64,000 bases of DNA from Micrococcus sp. EYE_212 (GCF_023147585.1 NZ_JAHXOZ010000012.1:1-64000), one strand, 5' to 3'; positions 41,750-51,030 are shown, counted from the stretch's first letter. Translations and numbers: made by a program. Notes: generated by a model from the sequence alone, not told the origin.

Positions 41750-42697
41750 TCAGTGCTGCAGGGTCTCCTTCTTGCCCCGCAGGCGGCCCATCACGGCCAT
41801 GACGGCCACGGCGACCGAGCCCCAGAGCAGGCCCCACAGGGCGGAGCTCAGGGTCTCCACGAGCCAGCCGACCACGGAGCCGGCGGCCTGGGTGACGGGC
41901 TCCACGAGGTGGTGCTGGGCGTCGTACAGCCACGGCAGGCCGAGCGCCGAGAGCTCCATCAGCACGATGTGGCCGCCCACCCACAGCATCGCGACGGTGC
42001 CGATCACGGTGATCACGGTCATCACGATGGGCATGGCCTTCACCAGGCCGTGGCCGAACGAGCGGGCACCGGAGGTGCGGGCGTTCTGGTTCATGTGCAG
42101 GCCGACGTCGTCCATCTTCACGATCAGCCCCACCACCCCGTACACGCCCACGGTGATGACGACGGCCACCACCGCCAGGATCGCCGCCTTCATCCAGAAG
42201 CCCAGGTCGGCCACCTCGTTCATGGAGATGACCATGATCTCCAGGGACAGGATGAAGTCCGTGGTGATGGCCCCGCGCACCACGGTGTCCTCGGCCTCCG
42301 GACCCCGCTCGACGGCGGGCTCCTCGTCGTCGGCATGCCCGTGGCCGGTGAGTTTGCCCCACACCTTGTGCGCGCCCTCATAGGACAGGTAGGTGCCGCC
42401 GGCCAGCAGCAGCCACGGCAGGATCCAGGGGGCGAGCCAGTCGAGCAGCAGCAGCGCGGGCAGGATGAACACGAGCTTGTTGCGCAGGGAGCCCTTGGTG
42501 ATCCGCCAGATCATCGGCAGCTCGCGGGCCGGGGCCGCGCCGGCCAGGTACTGCGGGGTCACCGCGGCGTCGTCGACCACCACGCCCGCCGCCTTGGCCG
42601 CGGCGCGTCCCGCTCCGGCGGCCACGTCGTCCACGCTCGCGGCGGCGAGGCGGGCGAGGGCGGCGACGTCGTCGAGCAGGGCTACGAGTCCAACCAT
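41750..42697 (-). CDS. DUF808 (YedI-like) membrane protein, 315 aa
   Basis: Begins MVGLVALLDDVAALARLAAA, the DUF808 signature, then DDAAVTPQYLAGAAPARELP and IWRITKGSLRNKLVFILPA. Six or so membrane helices follow, with FILSLEIMVISMNEVADLGF and HIVLMELSALGLPWLYD. Family function is unknown. A Gly/His/Asp/Glu-rich loop near residues 115-135 could bind metal (inference). GGAGGA precedes the ATG. Confidence 0.92.
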   Translation of the reverse strand: MVGLVALLDDVAALARLAAASVDDVAAGAGRAAAKAAGVVVDDAAVTPQYLAGAAPARELPMIWRITKGSLRNKLVFILPALLLLDWLAPWILPWLLLAGGTYLSYEGAHKVWGKLTGHGHADDEEPAVERGPEAEDTVVRGAITTDFILSLEIMVISMNEVADLGFWMKAAILAVVAVVITVGVYGVVGLIVKMDDVGLHMNQNARTSGARSFGHGLVKAMPIVMTVITVIGTVAMLWVGGHIVLMELSALGLPWLYDAQHHLVEPVTQAAGSVVGWLVETLSSALWGLLWGSVAVAVMAVMGRLRGKKETLQH

Positions 42698-42778
42698 GGT
42701 TCCTCCTGGGGTGGGGCCGACGGGCGCGCCGGTGCGCGGACAGGGCGCAGGTCGAGCATAGCGGCGAGGACGGACACG

Positions 42779-42814
42779 GCACCGACCCGGTCCCGTGGGG
42801 GACCGGGCCGGTGC
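42779..42814 (-). terminator. Terminator downstream of the ferritin-like gene
   Basis: GCACCGACCCGGTCCC (42779-42794), loop GTGG, GGGACCGGGCCGGTGC (42799-42814): a 16-bp stem with one mismatch. Placed just after the stop of the minus-strand ferritin-like gene. Confidence 0.75.
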
Positions 42815-42843
42815 GTGCGCGGCCGACGAGGCCGCCGGTGGGC

Positions 42844-43275
42844 TCAGGCGTCGTTCTCGGTGGTCTCCACGGGACGGGAGCCCAGGCGGCTGTCGATGCG
42901 GAGCAGGCCCGAGCCGTCGTCGCCGACGAGCTCGAGCTGGCCCACGATCTCGGAGACGGTGGCCTCCTCCTCGATCTGCTCGTCCAGGAACCAGTTCAGC
43001 AGCGGGCGCGAGTTGAGGTCGCCCGCGGACTCGGTGGCCCGGTACAGCTCGCGGATCGCCTCGGAGACCTTCTGCTCGTGCGCGAGCGCGGCCCGGAAGA
43101 TCTCCAGGGCGGTCATGCTCTTCGCCTCGGGCGGGGCGGCGATCGCGCCGATGCGGGCGAAGCCGTCGCGGTCCGTGACGTGGTCGATGAACGTGTTGGC
43201 GTGGACGATCTCCTCGTCCGCCTGATGGCGCAGCCACGCGGCCATGCCGGAGAGCTCGAGGTCGTCGGCGGCGGA
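42844..43275 (-). pseudogene. Ferritin, 5'-truncated (helix A missing)
   Basis: From the first ATG (43245) the protein reads MAAWLRHQADEEIVHANTFI, LAHEQKVSEAIRELY and NWFLDEQIEEEATVSEIV, which are ferritin helices B, C and D with ferroxidase residues from ADEEIVHA, HEQ and DEQIEEE. The codons immediately upstream (AADDLELSG) also match ferritin, but no start codon exists there and helix A, with the first ferroxidase Glu, is absent: the divergent PACE gene begins in its place. A complete ferritin has about 30-40 more residues. Any protein made would be 133 aa and lack a full iron site. Confidence 0.7.
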
Positions 43276-43281
43276 AGTCGC

Positions 43282-43287
43282 TAGGGT
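43282..43287 (+). promoter_or_regulatory. -10 box of a leaderless promoter (PACE gene)
   Basis: TAGGGT, then 8 nt, then ATG at 43296. It lies inside the truncated 5' end of the ferritin-like gene. Confidence 0.45.
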
Positions 43288-43295
43288 GAGCCGCG

Positions 43296-43802
43296 ATGCC
43301 CACCGATCCCGTCCTCTCCCCGTCCTCTCCCCGCGGCCCCGGCGGCCGCCGCGCCCTCGTGGCCCGCCGGGTCTTCCGCACGCCGCTGCAGCGCCGCGTC
43401 GTGTACGCCGTGGTCTTCGAGGCGCTGGCCATCCTCTTCACCACGGGGATCCTGGCGGCGCTGGGCAAGCCCGGAGGGTCCTCGCTCGCGGTCGCCGTGG
43501 TGTCCTCGACCGTGGCGCTGATCTGGAACGTGGTCTACAACTCCCTCTTCGAGCGGTGGGAGCGCACCGCGGGCATCGCCGGCCGCCCCTGGTGGGTGCG
43601 CGCCCTGCACGCGGTGGGGTTCGAGGGGGGTCTCATCCTCTTCCTCGTCCCCGCTGTGGCGCTCATCCTCGGTGTGAGCCTGTGGGAGGCGTTCCTCATC
43701 GAGGCGGGCCTGCTGGTGTTCTTCCTCGTCTATGCGGCCGTGTACGCGTTCGTGTTCGACTCGGTGTTCGGGCTGCCCGACTCGGCCGGCGGCGCCGGGT
43801 GA
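43296..43802 (+). CDS. PACE-family efflux transporter (bacterial transmembrane pair), 168 aa
   Basis: Small multidrug transporters such as AceI that export biocides including chlorhexidine. Two BTP repeats of two helices each: RVVYAVVFEALAILFTTGIL with the conserved Glu, then ALIWNVVYNSLFERWE (WNxxYN motif), and RALHAVGFEGGLILFLVPA with the second Glu, then FLVYAAVYAFVFDSVFG. All conserved positions of the first repeat are present. It partly replaces the 5' end of the divergent ferritin gene. Confidence 0.88.
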   Translation: MPTDPVLSPSSPRGPGGRRALVARRVFRTPLQRRVVYAVVFEALAILFTTGILAALGKPGGSSLAVAVVSSTVALIWNVVYNSLFERWERTAGIAGRPWWVRALHAVGFEGGLILFLVPAVALILGVSLWEAFLIEAGLLVFFLVYAAVYAFVFDSVFGLPDSAGGAG

Positions 43803-43806
43803 GCCC

Positions 43807-44721
43807 TCAGAGCCCCAGGAACTCCCGGATCGCGGGCATCTCGCGGCGCGCCTGCTCCAGCCCGAGCGCGTGGGCCGCCGCCAGCTTCGCCACGGAGCGC
43901 TCGCCGTTGGCGACCGGCATGGTCTCCGGGACGAACAGGTAGGCGTCGCCGGAGCGCTCCATCTCGAAGAGGCGCTCGCGCGTGGCGTTGTAGCGCCGCC
44001 ACCGCGTGAGGAGGGCCTCGGCCACGGCCGGGTAGCGGCGGAAGGTCCGCTGGTAGAAGGCGGGGAAGCGCTCGGGTCGCTTCACGTACCCGCGCTCGCG
44101 GGTCATCACGACGAGCAGCTTCGTGAACCCCGCCCGATCCGCGGCCGTGACGGGCACGCCGCCGTCCACGCCGAGGGCGCCGTCCACGAAGACCGTGCCC
44201 TCCGCGTGCACGGGGGGCATGAGCACCGGCATCGTGGAGGAGGCGCGCACGCGCACCATCAGGTCGCCGAGCGAGGTCATGTCGGAGCGGTCCCACCAGC
44301 GGGTCTCGCCGGTGCGGGCGTCGAAGCCGGCCAGCACGAGGCGGGCCGGGTTGGCCTCGAACGTGGCGAAGTCGAAGGGCAGGTCCGCCTCCGGCAGCCC
44401 GGCGTGCTCATAGATGTACTCGGCGTTGAACAGGCCCTTGCCGCGCACCCACGTGCGCCAGTTCCCGAACCTCGGGTCGTCCGCGAAGTCCACGAACGCG
44501 GCGCGGGCCCGCTCGGCGTCCCGCGCCAGGTAGTTCACCGAGTTGGAGGAGCCGGCCGAGATCCCGGCCACGAAGTCCACGTGGATCCGCTCGCGCAGCA
44601 GCTCGGCCACCACGGCGGAGGTGTAGGAGGCGCGCATGCCGCCCCCCTCGAACAGCAGCGCGACGTCGGTGACGTTCGAGGTCAGGGGTTCATGCACGGC
44701 GGCTCTCTCCTGTTCGCCCAC
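43807..44721 (-). CDS. Patatin-like phospholipase (YjjU/RssA type), 304 aa
   Basis: A Ser-Asp dyad lipid acyl hydrolase. VALLFEGGGMRASYTSAVV (oxyanion Gly-rich loop), VDFVAGISAGSSNSVNYLA (GxSxG with nucleophile Ser) and VFVDGALGVDGGVPV (DGG with catalytic Asp) are all present. Cytoplasmic, no signal peptide. The C-terminal part (YVKRPERFPAFYQRTFRRYP) matches the YjjU subgroup. Single gene, convergent with PACE. Confidence 0.93.
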   Translation of the reverse strand: MGEQERAAVHEPLTSNVTDVALLFEGGGMRASYTSAVVAELLRERIHVDFVAGISAGSSNSVNYLARDAERARAAFVDFADDPRFGNWRTWVRGKGLFNAEYIYEHAGLPEADLPFDFATFEANPARLVLAGFDARTGETRWWDRSDMTSLGDLMVRVRASSTMPVLMPPVHAEGTVFVDGALGVDGGVPVTAADRAGFTKLLVVMTRERGYVKRPERFPAFYQRTFRRYPAVAEALLTRWRRYNATRERLFEMERSGDAYLFVPETMPVANGERSVAKLAAAHALGLEQARREMPAIREFLGL

Positions 44722-44766
44722 CGCCGACTCCGGGCGCGGACGCGCCGCGGCGGCTCGCGCTCATCC

Positions 44767-44772
44767 TAGGCT
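44767..44772 (+). promoter_or_regulatory. -10 box of a leaderless promoter (tpx)
   Basis: TAGGCT, then 7 nt, then ATG at 44780. Confidence 0.5.
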
Positions 44773-44779
44773 GTCCACC

Positions 44780-45280
44780 ATGGCGACCACCCACTTCCGC
44801 GGCACCCCCGTCCACACCGTCGGCGAGCTCCCCTCGCCCGGTGAGCAGGCTCCGGCGTTCACGCTCGTCGGCCAGGACCTCGCCCCCGTGTCCCTCGCGG
44901 ACCTGACGGGACGCACGGTGGTGCTCAACGTCTTCCCCTCCCTGGACACGGGGGTGTGCGCCGCCTCGGTGCGGACCTTCAACGAGCGCGCGGCGGACCT
45001 GGAGGACACCACGGTCCTCGCCGTCTCCGCTGACCTGCCGTTCGCCGCCGCCCGCTTCTGCTCCGCCGAGGGCATCGAGAACGTGCGCCCGGCCTCCGTG
45101 TTCCGCTCCGACTTCGGGGCCGTCTACGGCGTCGAGCTGGCGGACGGCCCCATGGCCGGGCTGCTGGCGCGCGCCGTCGTCGTGGTGGACCCGGAGGGCC
45201 GCGTGGTGCACACCGAGCTGGTCCCCGAGATCACCGCGGAGCCGGACTACGAGGCGGCGCTGGCCGCCGTGCGCGCCTGA
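44780..45280 (+). CDS. tpx: Thiol peroxidase Tpx (atypical 2-Cys peroxiredoxin), 166 aa
   Basis: Reduces H2O2 and alkyl hydroperoxides with thioredoxin. FPSLDTGVCAASVRTFN is the Tpx active site, with the peroxidatic Cys preceded by the TG of PSLDTxVC. The resolving Cys is in FAAARFCSAEGIENV, and FRSDFGAVYGVEL, then RAVVVVDPEGRVVH, complete the fold. Length is typical. It precedes the S1C protease by 8 nt. Confidence 0.96.
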   Translation: MATTHFRGTPVHTVGELPSPGEQAPAFTLVGQDLAPVSLADLTGRTVVLNVFPSLDTGVCAASVRTFNERAADLEDTTVLAVSADLPFAAARFCSAEGIENVRPASVFRSDFGAVYGVELADGPMAGLLARAVVVVDPEGRVVHTELVPEITAEPDYEAALAAVRA

Positions 45281-45288
45281 GCACGGCC

Positions 45289-46521
45289 ATGCCTCCGTCG
45301 GGCGGGCCGCCCGCCGGATGGCCTCCCCGCGGCGCCCGACGACGCCGCTCCCCGCTGGCGACGCTCGTCTCCGTCCTGGGCGTGCTCGGCGCGATCGTCC
45401 TCGCGGTGGGCGTCACCCTCCTCGTGACCGGTGAGATCCGGGACCTGGCCGCGGCCGACCGCCCGTCGGCGTCCTCCGCGGGGCGGTCCGACGCCGGCGC
45501 GGGCGGCGCCGCCCCGCCCGCCGCGGACGCGAGCGGGCTGACCGCAGCGCTCGAGGGCGCCCACGACGGGATCGCCGTCGACTGGTCCGCCCCCGGGGGG
45601 AGCGGCGAGGGCCTGGACGCGGGCGTGGAGGTCACCGACGCGCCCGGGGTGCTGCTGGTGGACACGGTGCTGGGCTCGATGATGGGCACGGGCACCGGGA
45701 TCGTGCTCTCCGCGGACGGGCTCGCGGTGACCAACTACCACGTGGTGGAGGACTCCTCCCGTGTCTTCGTGACCGTGGCGGACACCGGGGAGCGTCACGC
45801 GGCCACCGTGCTCGGCCGGGACGCCCAGCACGACATCGCGGTGCTGGACGTCGACGGCGTGGACGACCTGGAGGTCGCGAGCGTGTCCACGGGCCCGCTC
45901 CGCCGCGGCGCCGAGGTGGCGGCCGTGGGCAACGGCAGCGGGCAGGGGTTCCTCACCGCGGTGCGGGGCGAGGTGCTCGGCACCGGCCGCTCGATCATGG
46001 CCGCCACCGAGGGCACGGACGACTACGCGCGCCTCACCGGTCTGGTCCAGACGGACGCGGACGTGGTGCCGGGCTACTCCGGCGGCCCCCTCGTGGACGC
46101 GGACGGCCAGGTGGTGGCCGTGACCGTGGCCGCGAGCGACGGCACCACCGCGCAGGACGTGGACGGGTATGCGATCCCGTTGCCCGTGGCGCTCTCCGTC
46201 GTGGAGCAGGTGCTCTCCGGCGAGGAGACGGACACGGTGAGCATCGGCGCGGACGGCGCGCTGGGCATCGTCGTGGCCTCGGCGCCCGAGGGCGTCAGCG
46301 TCCTGGAGGTCGGCCCGGACTCCGCGGGGGAGGGGATCGGCCTGGTGCCGGGCGACCTCATCCTGGCGATCGACGGCCAGGACGTGGGCGGGGACGCCAG
46401 CGCGATGTCCCGCCTGGTGAACGACCACAACGTGGGGGCCCGCATCACCGTGACGTGGCAGACCGCGGGCGGCGAGGAACGCGAGGCCGAGGCCGTGCTG
46501 CAGGAGGCGCTCGTCCACTGA
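45289..46521 (+). CDS. HtrA-like S1C serine protease with PDZ domain, membrane-anchored, 410 aa
   Basis: A surface quality-control protease. A short Pro/Arg-rich cytoplasmic N-terminus is followed by one membrane helix (LVSVLGVLGAIVLAVGVTLL, residues about 25-45) and an Ala/Gly-rich linker. The trypsin-like domain shows His in VTNYHVVED, Asp in QHDIAVLDVD and Ser in VVPGYSGGPLVD. The C-terminal PDZ (LEVGPDSAGEGIGLVPGDLI) binds exposed C-termini. Starts 8 nt after tpx, so co-expression with an antioxidant enzyme is likely. Confidence 0.93.
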   Translation: MPPSGGPPAGWPPRGARRRRSPLATLVSVLGVLGAIVLAVGVTLLVTGEIRDLAAADRPSASSAGRSDAGAGGAAPPAADASGLTAALEGAHDGIAVDWSAPGGSGEGLDAGVEVTDAPGVLLVDTVLGSMMGTGTGIVLSADGLAVTNYHVVEDSSRVFVTVADTGERHAATVLGRDAQHDIAVLDVDGVDDLEVASVSTGPLRRGAEVAAVGNGSGQGFLTAVRGEVLGTGRSIMAATEGTDDYARLTGLVQTDADVVPGYSGGPLVDADGQVVAVTVAASDGTTAQDVDGYAIPLPVALSVVEQVLSGEETDTVSIGADGALGIVVASAPEGVSVLEVGPDSAGEGIGLVPGDLILAIDGQDVGGDASAMSRLVNDHNVGARITVTWQTAGGEEREAEAVLQEALVH

Positions 46522-46542
46522 GCCGTGCGACGCAGGGTCGGG

Positions 46543-47340
46543 TCAGCCGAGCAGTGCGAGGGACAGGGCCATCACCGCGGCGCCGCTCAGCGCGCCCGCC
46601 CCGGCGGTGGGAAGGCCTCCGGCCGCGCGCGCCGCGGGCAGCAGGGCGGCCAGGCTGAGGGCCGTCATCACCCCGGCGACGGCGGCGAACACCACCGCCA
46701 GCAGGGCCGGGGTGATGAACGGGGAGAGCAGCAGGTAGAGCACCACGGCGCCGACGGGCTCCGCGAGCCCGGTGAGGGCCGCCCATCCGAATGCGCGCGC
46801 CCGCGATCCGGTGGCCTGGCGCACCGGGACGGCCACGGCCACGCCCTCCGGCACGTTGTGCACGGCCATCGCGACGGCGAGCGCCACGCCCACGGCCGGG
46901 TCCTGCAGCGTGCCGGCGAACGTGACGAACCCCTCGGGGGCGTTGTGCAGGCCGATCGCCCCGGCTGTCATCAGGCCCAGACGGTGCAGCCGCCGGGCGT
47001 CGAGGGCCGGGGAGGACGCGTCCGCCCGCGGGGACGCCGCCGGGAGGTCGGCGGGGCCGGGGAGGAGGCGGCTGAGGAGAAGGACCACGCCGGCGCCGGC
47101 CAGGACCGCGGCGGCGGCCGCGGGGAGGGCCAGCGGGCCGAGGCTCGGGGCCAGGTCCGCGACGGACGCGGGCACCATCTCGAGGGCAGACACGCCGACC
47201 ATGACGCCCGCGGCCAGCCCCAGCGCGAACCCGAGCCCACGCCCCGTGGGCGGGCGCCCGACGACGGCGAGCAGGCCTCCCAGCACCGTCGCGGCGCCGG
47301 CGAAGCACGTCAGGGCCACAGCGGTCCAGAAGGGATCCAC
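46543..47340 (-). CDS. ZIP-family metal transporter (ZupT/GufA-like), 265 aa
   Basis: Imports Zn or other divalent metals. About eight helices; TM4 GAIGLHNAPEGFVTFAGTL and TM5 AVHNVPEGVAVAVPV carry the HNxPEG motifs that form the binuclear metal site. A short charged region (PRADASSPALDARR) lies between TM3 and TM4. Convergent with the protease gene, 21 nt apart. Confidence 0.95.
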   Translation of the reverse strand: MDPFWTAVALTCFAGAATVLGGLLAVVGRPPTGRGLGFALGLAAGVMVGVSALEMVPASVADLAPSLGPLALPAAAAAVLAGAGVVLLLSRLLPGPADLPAASPRADASSPALDARRLHRLGLMTAGAIGLHNAPEGFVTFAGTLQDPAVGVALAVAMAVHNVPEGVAVAVPVRQATGSRARAFGWAALTGLAEPVGAVVLYLLLSPFITPALLAVVFAAVAGVMTALSLAALLPAARAAGGLPTAGAGALSGAAVMALSLALLG

Positions 47341-47458
47341 CCGACGATCACCTCCTGCGGACGGGGCCAGCGGCGTGCGACCATCCTACGGAGACCGGGA
47401 CCGGCGGCCCCGCCGGGAGCCCGGCGCCGCAGTCCGACGACCCGCACCGGAGGTCCCC

Positions 47459-48949
47459 GTGTCCCACATCGCCCCCACCCTCGGCACCGGCTTCGACCTG
47501 CCGGACGTCGACCCCGGCCGCGCGGTGGTGGTCGGCTCCGGCCCCAACGGCCTCACCGCGGCGGCCCTGCTGGCCCGCGCCGGCTGGGAGGTGGACGTCT
47601 ACGAGCGCAATGCGGCGCCCGGCGGCGCCTCGGCCTCCGCGCCCGTGCTGGGGGAGGGGACCGTGGTGGACCTCGGCGCCGCCGGACATCCGTTCGGCGT
47701 GGTGAGCCCGGCCTTCCACGAGCTCGACCTCACGGCGCACGGGCTGCGGTGGGTGCACCCCGCGGTGCCCATGGGCCACCCGCTGCAGGACGGGCCGGCA
47801 GCCATCCTCCACCGCGACCTCGACGCCACCGCCGACGGGCTGGGCGAGGACGCGCGGGCCTGGCGGCTCCTCCACCGCGCGGTGGTGGGGCACCCCGCTG
47901 AGATCGTGGAGAACGTGCTGGGCCCCATGGTGCGCCCCTGGCCGCACCCCGTGACGATGGCCCGGTTCGGGGTGCGCGCCCCATGGCCCGCGGCCCTGCT
48001 GGCCCGGACAGTGTTCCGCACGGAGCAGGCCCGCGCGCTCTACACCGGCTCCTCCGTCCACGCCATGATGCCGCCCGGACGGCCGCTCACGAGCGCGTTC
48101 GGTGCCCTGTTCGGGGCCCTCGGCATGAGCACCGGATGGCCGGTGGCGGAGGGGGGCTCCGGCTCCATCGTGGCGGCGCTCGTGAAGGTGCTCGAGGCGC
48201 ACGGCGGCCGCCTGCACCTGGGCCACGAGGTGACGGACCTGCGCTCCCTGCCCGAGGCCGACGCCGTCCTGCTCGACCTGACGCCCCGTCAGGTGCTGGG
48301 AATGCGGGGCGCGGACCTCCCTGCCTCCTACGCGCGCCGCCTTCGCCGGTGGCGCTACGGCGCCGCCGTGTCCAAGGTGGACTTCCTCCTCGACGGGCCC
48401 ATCCCCTGGCGCGACGCGCGGCTCGGCGGCGCGGGCACCGTCCACCTCGGGGGGACGGCGGAGCAGATCCAGCACGCCGAGGCCGAGGCGGCGGCCGGCC
48501 GCATGCCCGAGCGGCCGTTCGTGATGCTGTGCCAGCAGCAGTCCGCCGATCCCTCCCGCGCCACGGGGGCCGCCGAGGGGCGCACGGTGGTGTGGTCCTA
48601 CGCCCACGTGCCGCACGGCCATCCGGGCGACGTGCGCCCCGTGATCGAGGCGCAGATCGAGCGCCATGCTCCCGGCTTCCGGGACCGGATCGTCCGGGCG
48701 CACGCCACGCGTCCGGCGGACCTGGAGGCGTGGAATCCCAACCTCGTGGGCGGGGACATCGCGGGCGGATCCATGGGCGGGGCCCAGTTCCTCGCCCGCC
48801 CCACCGCGAGCCTGCGTCCGCACCGCGCGGGACGCCCGGGGCTCTACCTGGCCTCCTCCTCGACCCCGCCCGGGGCCGGCGTGCACGGCATGTCCGGCGC
48901 GTGGGCGGTGCGGACGCTCCTCAAAGAGCGTGGGGGTGCGGCGGCGTGA
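47459..48949 (+). CDS. FAD-dependent phytoene-desaturase-like oxidoreductase, 496 aa
   Basis: The N-terminal dinucleotide fold has AVVVGSGPNGLTAAALLARA and VDVYERNAAPGGASASAP, typical of CrtI/RPE65-like amine-oxidase family proteins (NAD(P)/FAD-dependent, often called phytoene desaturase). The C-terminal FAD-binding end is GLYLASSSTPPGAGVHGMSG. No carotenoid genes are adjacent, so the substrate is unclear. GGAGG at 7-8 nt before the GTG at 47459 supports the start. Confidence 0.9.
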   Translation: MSHIAPTLGTGFDLPDVDPGRAVVVGSGPNGLTAAALLARAGWEVDVYERNAAPGGASASAPVLGEGTVVDLGAAGHPFGVVSPAFHELDLTAHGLRWVHPAVPMGHPLQDGPAAILHRDLDATADGLGEDARAWRLLHRAVVGHPAEIVENVLGPMVRPWPHPVTMARFGVRAPWPAALLARTVFRTEQARALYTGSSVHAMMPPGRPLTSAFGALFGALGMSTGWPVAEGGSGSIVAALVKVLEAHGGRLHLGHEVTDLRSLPEADAVLLDLTPRQVLGMRGADLPASYARRLRRWRYGAAVSKVDFLLDGPIPWRDARLGGAGTVHLGGTAEQIQHAEAEAAAGRMPERPFVMLCQQQSADPSRATGAAEGRTVVWSYAHVPHGHPGDVRPVIEAQIERHAPGFRDRIVRAHATRPADLEAWNPNLVGGDIAGGSMGGAQFLARPTASLRPHRAGRPGLYLASSSTPPGAGVHGMSGAWAVRTLLKERGGAAA

Positions 48950-48995
48950 GCAGAGCCATTCCGGCGGGTGCCGAATGACACCCGTGTGACGGTGC

Positions 48996-49025
48996 TTTCG
49001 CATTCCGGCCCGATCCAGCTACAGT
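48996..49025 (+). promoter_or_regulatory. Promoter of the peptide ABC transporter operon
   Basis: TTTCGC (48996-49001), 18 nt, TACAGT (49020-49025). Downstream in the leader are the hairpin GGCCCT-GACT-AGGGCC (49045-49060) and two copies of GGAAGCCCCTT (about 49084 and 49140), the second just before the ATG. Confidence 0.5.
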
Positions 49026-49152
49026 GTGGTGCATCTCACGGAGAGGCCCTGACTAGGGCCGGTCCGGAGGCCGTCTCGAACCCTGGAAGCCCCTTGCGGC
49101 GCACGAAGGGGGAGGCGCCCATTGCACCTTCTGATGATTGGAAGCCCCTTCC

Positions 49153-51030
49153 ATGAAGTACACCAAGCTCTCCGCCGCCGCGGCCCTCGCCGCCGGCTCC
49201 GCCCTGATGCTCTCCGCGTGCGCCCCGGCCGGGCCGGCCGCCTCGGGCGACGGCTCCAAGGCCGCCGGCTCCGGCGACGCCTCCGCGTCCGGCTCCGGCG
49301 AGGTCCTGACGGGCGACAAGGGTCAGAAGCTCACCGCCAAGGCCGACGGCCCCTCCATGGCCGACCTCGGCGACGTCAAGACCGAGGACGGCTCGATCGC
49401 CTACTCCGTGGGCGCGGACGACTTCCTCTCCTACAACGGCGTGCAGTCCAACACGTACACCACGTACAACTCCGCCGTGGTCGACCGCATGTTCTCCAGC
49501 TTCTACTACTTCGGCACGGACGGCTCCATCATCCGCAACGAGGACTTCGGCAAGTACGAGAAGGTCTCGGACGACCCGCTCAAGGTCAAGTACACGATCA
49601 ACGAGGACGCGAAGTGGTCCGACGGCACTCCTGTCACCGCCGCCGACTTCATCGTGCAGTGGGCCGCGGACAATCCCACCATCACCGATCCGAACGGCGA
49701 GAAGGACGAGGAGGGCAACCTGCCCCCGCTGTTCGACTCCATCACGGGTGACCCCGGCACCTACATCCCGGAGGCCCCGGAGGGCGAGGCGGACAGCAAG
49801 GAGTTCACCGTCACCTACGCCGAGCCCTACGCGGACTGGGAGATCCTCATCGGCTCCGCCCTGCCGGCCCACGTGATCGCCGAGCAGTCGGGCATGGAGC
49901 TCACCGAGCTCGTCGACGCCGCCAAGGCCAAGGACGCCGAGGCCCTCGCGCCGGCCGCCAAGTTCTGGAACGAGAAGTGGGACTTCAACCCCGGCGAGCT
50001 CCCGGACCCGGCGCTGATCCCCTCCATGGGCCCCTACAAGTTCAAGGAGAACGGCTGGCAGGCCGGCCAGAGCATCACGCTCGAGGCCAACCCGGAGTAC
50101 TGGGGCACCCCCGCCGCCACGAAGGAGCTCGTGCTCCGCTTCGCCGACCCGAAGACCCACGTGCAGTCCCTGCAGAACGGCGACCTCGACGTCATCGAGC
50201 CGCAGGCCACCGTGGACACCCTGGAGCAGCTCAAGGGCCTCGGCGACCAGGTCAACATCCAGACCGGCGACCAGCTGACCTGGGAGCACATCGACTACAA
50301 CCGCGGCAAGGGCTCCGTGTTCGCGGACAGCCCGGAGCTGCGCGAGGCGTTCGCCCTCTGCGTGCCGCGCCAGGACATCGTGGACAAGCTGATCAAGCCC
50401 ATCTACCCCGAGGCCAAGGTCATGAACGCCCGCGAGGTGTTCCCCTTCCAGGACACGTACGACGAGGTCATCGCCGAGTCCTACAACACCGAGCTGGACC
50501 AGCCGAACATCGAGAAGGCGAAGGAGCTCGTCGAGAAGTCGGGCGTGGACAAGCCGACCGTCCGCCTCGGATACCAGGCCGGCAACCCGCGCCGCACCGA
50601 GACCGTCGCGCTCATCAAGTCCTCGTGCGACCAGGCCGGCTTCGACATCCAGGACACGAACAGCACCGTGTTCTTCAAGGAGGTCCTCCCCGCGGGCGAC
50701 TTCGACGCCGCGCTCTTCGCGTGGTCCGGCTCCGGCCAGAAGGCCTCCGGTGCCAACATCTACAAGACCACCGGCGCCCAGAACCAGATGAACTACTCGA
50801 ACCCCGAGGTCGACGCCGCGTGGGACAAGCTCGCCTCCTCCCTGGACGAGGCCGAGCAGTTCGAGCAGGTCAAGAAGATCGAGAAGCTGCTGTGGGAGGA
50901 CTTCCAGGCCATCCCGCTGTACGCGCACCCCGGTATCGTGGGCCACAACGCGAACGTCGCCAACGTCCGCGACACCGCCGCCCAGTCGGGCGCGCTGTGG
51001 AACGTGGAGCAGTGGAAGCGCGTCCAGTGA
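49153..51030 (+). CDS. Peptide ABC transporter substrate-binding lipoprotein (SBP family 5), 625 aa
   Basis: Captures peptides outside the cell for the permease encoded downstream. Lipoprotein signal MKYTKLSAAAALAAGSALML is followed by SAC, with Cys in the lipobox LSAC. A Gly/Ser/Ala linker follows, then the SBP5 fold: VKYTINEDAKWSDGTPVTAA (the family signature), IPSMGPYKFKENGW, PEYWGTPAATKELVLRFA and WEHIDYNRGKGSVFAD. The ATG at 49153 fits the signal peptide; one 15 nt earlier would add five residues before it. Confidence 0.95.
   Translation: MKYTKLSAAAALAAGSALMLSACAPAGPAASGDGSKAAGSGDASASGSGEVLTGDKGQKLTAKADGPSMADLGDVKTEDGSIAYSVGADDFLSYNGVQSNTYTTYNSAVVDRMFSSFYYFGTDGSIIRNEDFGKYEKVSDDPLKVKYTINEDAKWSDGTPVTAADFIVQWAADNPTITDPNGEKDEEGNLPPLFDSITGDPGTYIPEAPEGEADSKEFTVTYAEPYADWEILIGSALPAHVIAEQSGMELTELVDAAKAKDAEALAPAAKFWNEKWDFNPGELPDPALIPSMGPYKFKENGWQAGQSITLEANPEYWGTPAATKELVLRFADPKTHVQSLQNGDLDVIEPQATVDTLEQLKGLGDQVNIQTGDQLTWEHIDYNRGKGSVFADSPELREAFALCVPRQDIVDKLIKPIYPEAKVMNAREVFPFQDTYDEVIAESYNTELDQPNIEKAKELVEKSGVDKPTVRLGYQAGNPRRTETVALIKSSCDQAGFDIQDTNSTVFFKEVLPAGDFDAALFAWSGSGQKASGANIYKTTGAQNQMNYSNPEVDAAWDKLASSLDEAEQFEQVKKIEKLLWEDFQAIPLYAHPGIVGHNANVANVRDTAAQSGALWNVEQWKRVQ

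Noticed and set aside
39602-43225. Plus-strand frame of about 1200 codons
   Set aside because: Out of frame with the sugar porter and hydrolase and antisense to DUF808; Arg/Gly-rich, no domain.
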